From Anaerolineales bacterium (GTDB lineage Bacteria > Chloroflexota > Anaerolineae > Anaerolineales > JABWBV01), in the NCBI GenBank assembly GCA_027019845.1, contig JALUWE010000359.1:1-9379 (forward strand): a stretch of 9,379 nucleotides of DNA. Reading direction: 5' to 3'. The notes below the pieces were generated by a model. The model was not told where the DNA came from and searched no databases. It saw only the letters and a program-made list of their open reading frames with translations. Positions 8,503-9,379 of the stretch are shown one piece after another (the first letter of the stretch is position 1; every line of letters starts with the position of its first letter). A program made the translations under genes and the position numbers.

Positions 8503-9291
8503 GTGAGCGCCATCATCATCGAGAACGAAATCGTACATTATGAGGTCCTGGGGCGCGGACGCCCCTTGATCTTCGTACACGGCTGGGTGGGTTCATGGCG
8601 CTATTGGGTCCCGACGATGCAGTCCGTTTCGTCTGCTTACCGGGCTTATGCCCTCGATCTGTGGGGGTTTGGAGATACCTCCAAGAGCAACTCTCGCTAC
8701 ACCCTACAGGAACAGGTAAACCTGCTGGAGCGATTCCTGGAAGAAATGGGAATCGGAAAAATCGCCCTGATAGGACACGGGCTGGGGGCTATCGTCGCCC
8801 TGCTCTATGTCAGACAATTCCCGCACCTGGTGGATCGGGTGATGGCCATCGGCTACCCGATGAGGGAAAACGCCCTCAACAAACGCCTCACCACCAGCCC
8901 GCCCGAAGAATTGGAAAAATGGCTGCTGGCAGGCACTCCCCTCTCGGACATGGCCCGTCTGGAAGCACGCAAAACCGATGCCCAGGCCATCGTACATTCC
9001 ATCCTCAACCTCCAGGAACTTGACCTGAAAGGCCTATCGAGGGAAGTCAACATCCCCTGCCTGTTCGTTCACGGCCTCAACGATCCCGCCATTATGGTTC
9101 CAAACGGCAATAAAATCGAAGCGTTTGCGGAAAACTTCCATCTGGTCATTTTTGAAAACTCCGGGCACTACCCCATGCTCTCCCAGCCGAACAAATTCAA
9201 CCGTCTGCTGAACGATTTTCTGGCACTCGACTCCGGAGAAAGCCCCCGCAACCTGCAACTCAAAGACGAATGGAAACGTCGCGTCCGCTAA
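8503..9291 (+). CDS. Alpha/beta-hydrolase-fold protein lacking the nucleophile serine
   Basis: This 262-residue protein has the usual length and order of the fold: a beta-hairpin start, the oxyanion-hole motif 'FVHGW' (H26-G27-W28), 'LDLWGFGDTSK' (51-61), the nucleophile elbow, a helical cap (about 119-180), 'FVHGLNDP' with the acid D194, and 'SGHYPMLSQP' with the catalytic base H222. The elbow reads G-H-G-L-G (91-95) where active enzymes have G-x-S-x-G; the codon at 8779-8781 is GGG, two or more changes from any Ser codon other than AGC/AGT-type paths. Classical hydrolase activity is therefore doubtful; ligand binding, a cofactor-free reaction or a partner-binding role are alternatives. The GTG at 8503 is the only start candidate near the fold's beginning, since a stop lies in frame at 8488; no clear Shine-Dalgarno is seen. 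It follows the CheY-like gene by 18 bp and overlaps the next gene, which supports one operon. The basic C-terminal tail (about 241-262) is extra to the fold. Confidence 0.88.
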   Translation: MSAIIIENEIVHYEVLGRGRPLIFVHGWVGSWRYWVPTMQSVSSAYRAYALDLWGFGDTSKSNSRYTLQEQVNLLERFLEEMGIGKIALIGHGLGAIVALLYVRQFPHLVDRVMAIGYPMRENALNKRLTTSPPEELEKWLLAGTPLSDMARLEARKTDAQAIVHSILNLQELDLKGLSREVNIPCLFVHGLNDPAIMVPNGNKIEAFAENFHLVIFENSGHYPMLSQPNKFNRLLNDFLALDSGESPRNLQLKDEWKRRVR

Positions 9292-9379
9292 CGCTGGCCC
9301 TGCTGCTCCTCATCTTCGGGCTGGCAGGTTGCCTCGCGCCTTCCACCCCCACTCCCTATCCCTCCTCCCTATCCCTATC
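9270..9379 (+). CDS. Putative lipoprotein, N-terminal fragment (3' truncated by window)
   Basis: An ATG at 9270 opens a frame of 36 codons to the window edge, overlapping the hydrolase gene by 22 bp in another frame. It encodes a short n-region with R5, a leucine-rich hydrophobic core (7-18) and the lipobox L-A-G-C with C21 (codon 9330-9332). This is a textbook lipoprotein signal peptide: export, lipidation of the cysteine and anchoring outside the cytoplasmic membrane are expected. After the cysteine comes a Pro/Thr/Ser-rich stretch, as in the flexible linkers of surface lipoproteins. The functional domain lies beyond the window, so its role is unknown. The overlap suggests translational coupling with the hydrolase gene. 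The frame is short, but the signal peptide makes it credible. Confidence 0.7.
   Translation, partial: METSRPLTLALLLLIFGLAGCLAPSTPTPYPSSLSL
9353..9379 (+). repeat. CCCTAT-type short tandem repeat at window edge
   Basis: The last 27 bases consist of CCCTAT units (starting at 9354, 9367 and 9373) interrupted by one 7-base CCCTCCT unit at 9360. The tract falls in the linker just after the lipobox of the lipoprotein gene and continues out of the window, so its full length is unknown. Confidence 0.6.

Noticed and set aside
9353..9379. Telomere-like or CRISPR-like repeat at the window end
   Set aside because: The unit is CCCTAT, very short, without spacers, and lies inside a lipoprotein reading frame; a coding microsatellite is the simpler reading.

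Overview
The window reads as one compact, left-to-right signalling operon on the + strand. Intergenic gaps are only 13 to 18 bp, there is no rRNA, tRNA, CRISPR array or insertion sequence that I can see, and both edges cut through genes. The DNA is fairly GC-rich. The very large multi-GAF histidine kinase, together with a receiver protein carrying a degenerate GGDEF domain in a 'YGFVAGDDVLR ... GHxGxxxF' form, suggests a Chloroflexota bacterium, perhaps Anaerolineae. That assignment rests on remembered family style, not on a marker gene, so it is moderate at best.

Layout: (1) 1-600, the 3' part of a response regulator, with the end of a receiver domain followed by a GGDEF-like domain whose catalytic, metal-binding and inhibitory-site residues are all substituted. 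(2) 618-8099, a 2,493-residue histidine kinase with one N-terminal membrane anchor, a weak PAS-like segment, eleven consecutive GAF domains, a PAS domain and a complete HisKA/HATPase core. (3) 8113-8484, a stand-alone CheY-like receiver with every phosphorylation residue present. (4) 8503-9291, an alpha/beta-hydrolase-fold protein whose nucleophile-elbow serine is a glycine while the Asp and His of the triad remain. (5) 9270-9379, the start of a lipoprotein with a clear LAGC lipobox, overlapping gene 4 by 22 bp and running off the window in a CCCTAT-rich tract.

How they may work together (inference): the kinase integrates cytoplasmic small-molecule or redox signals through its GAF array and phosphorylates the adjacent CheY-like protein and/or the upstream receiver-GGDEF protein. 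Neither visible regulator has a DNA-binding domain in what can be read, so output is probably through protein-protein contact. The hydrolase-fold protein could be a ligand-binding accessory or an unrelated passenger. Its pairing with a PAS/GAF signalling protein recalls the RsbQ-RsbP pair of Bacillus, but the missing nucleophile sets it apart.

The most unusual points are the length of the GAF array and the nucleophile-less hydrolase fold in a two-component operon. Nothing here proves a new system.
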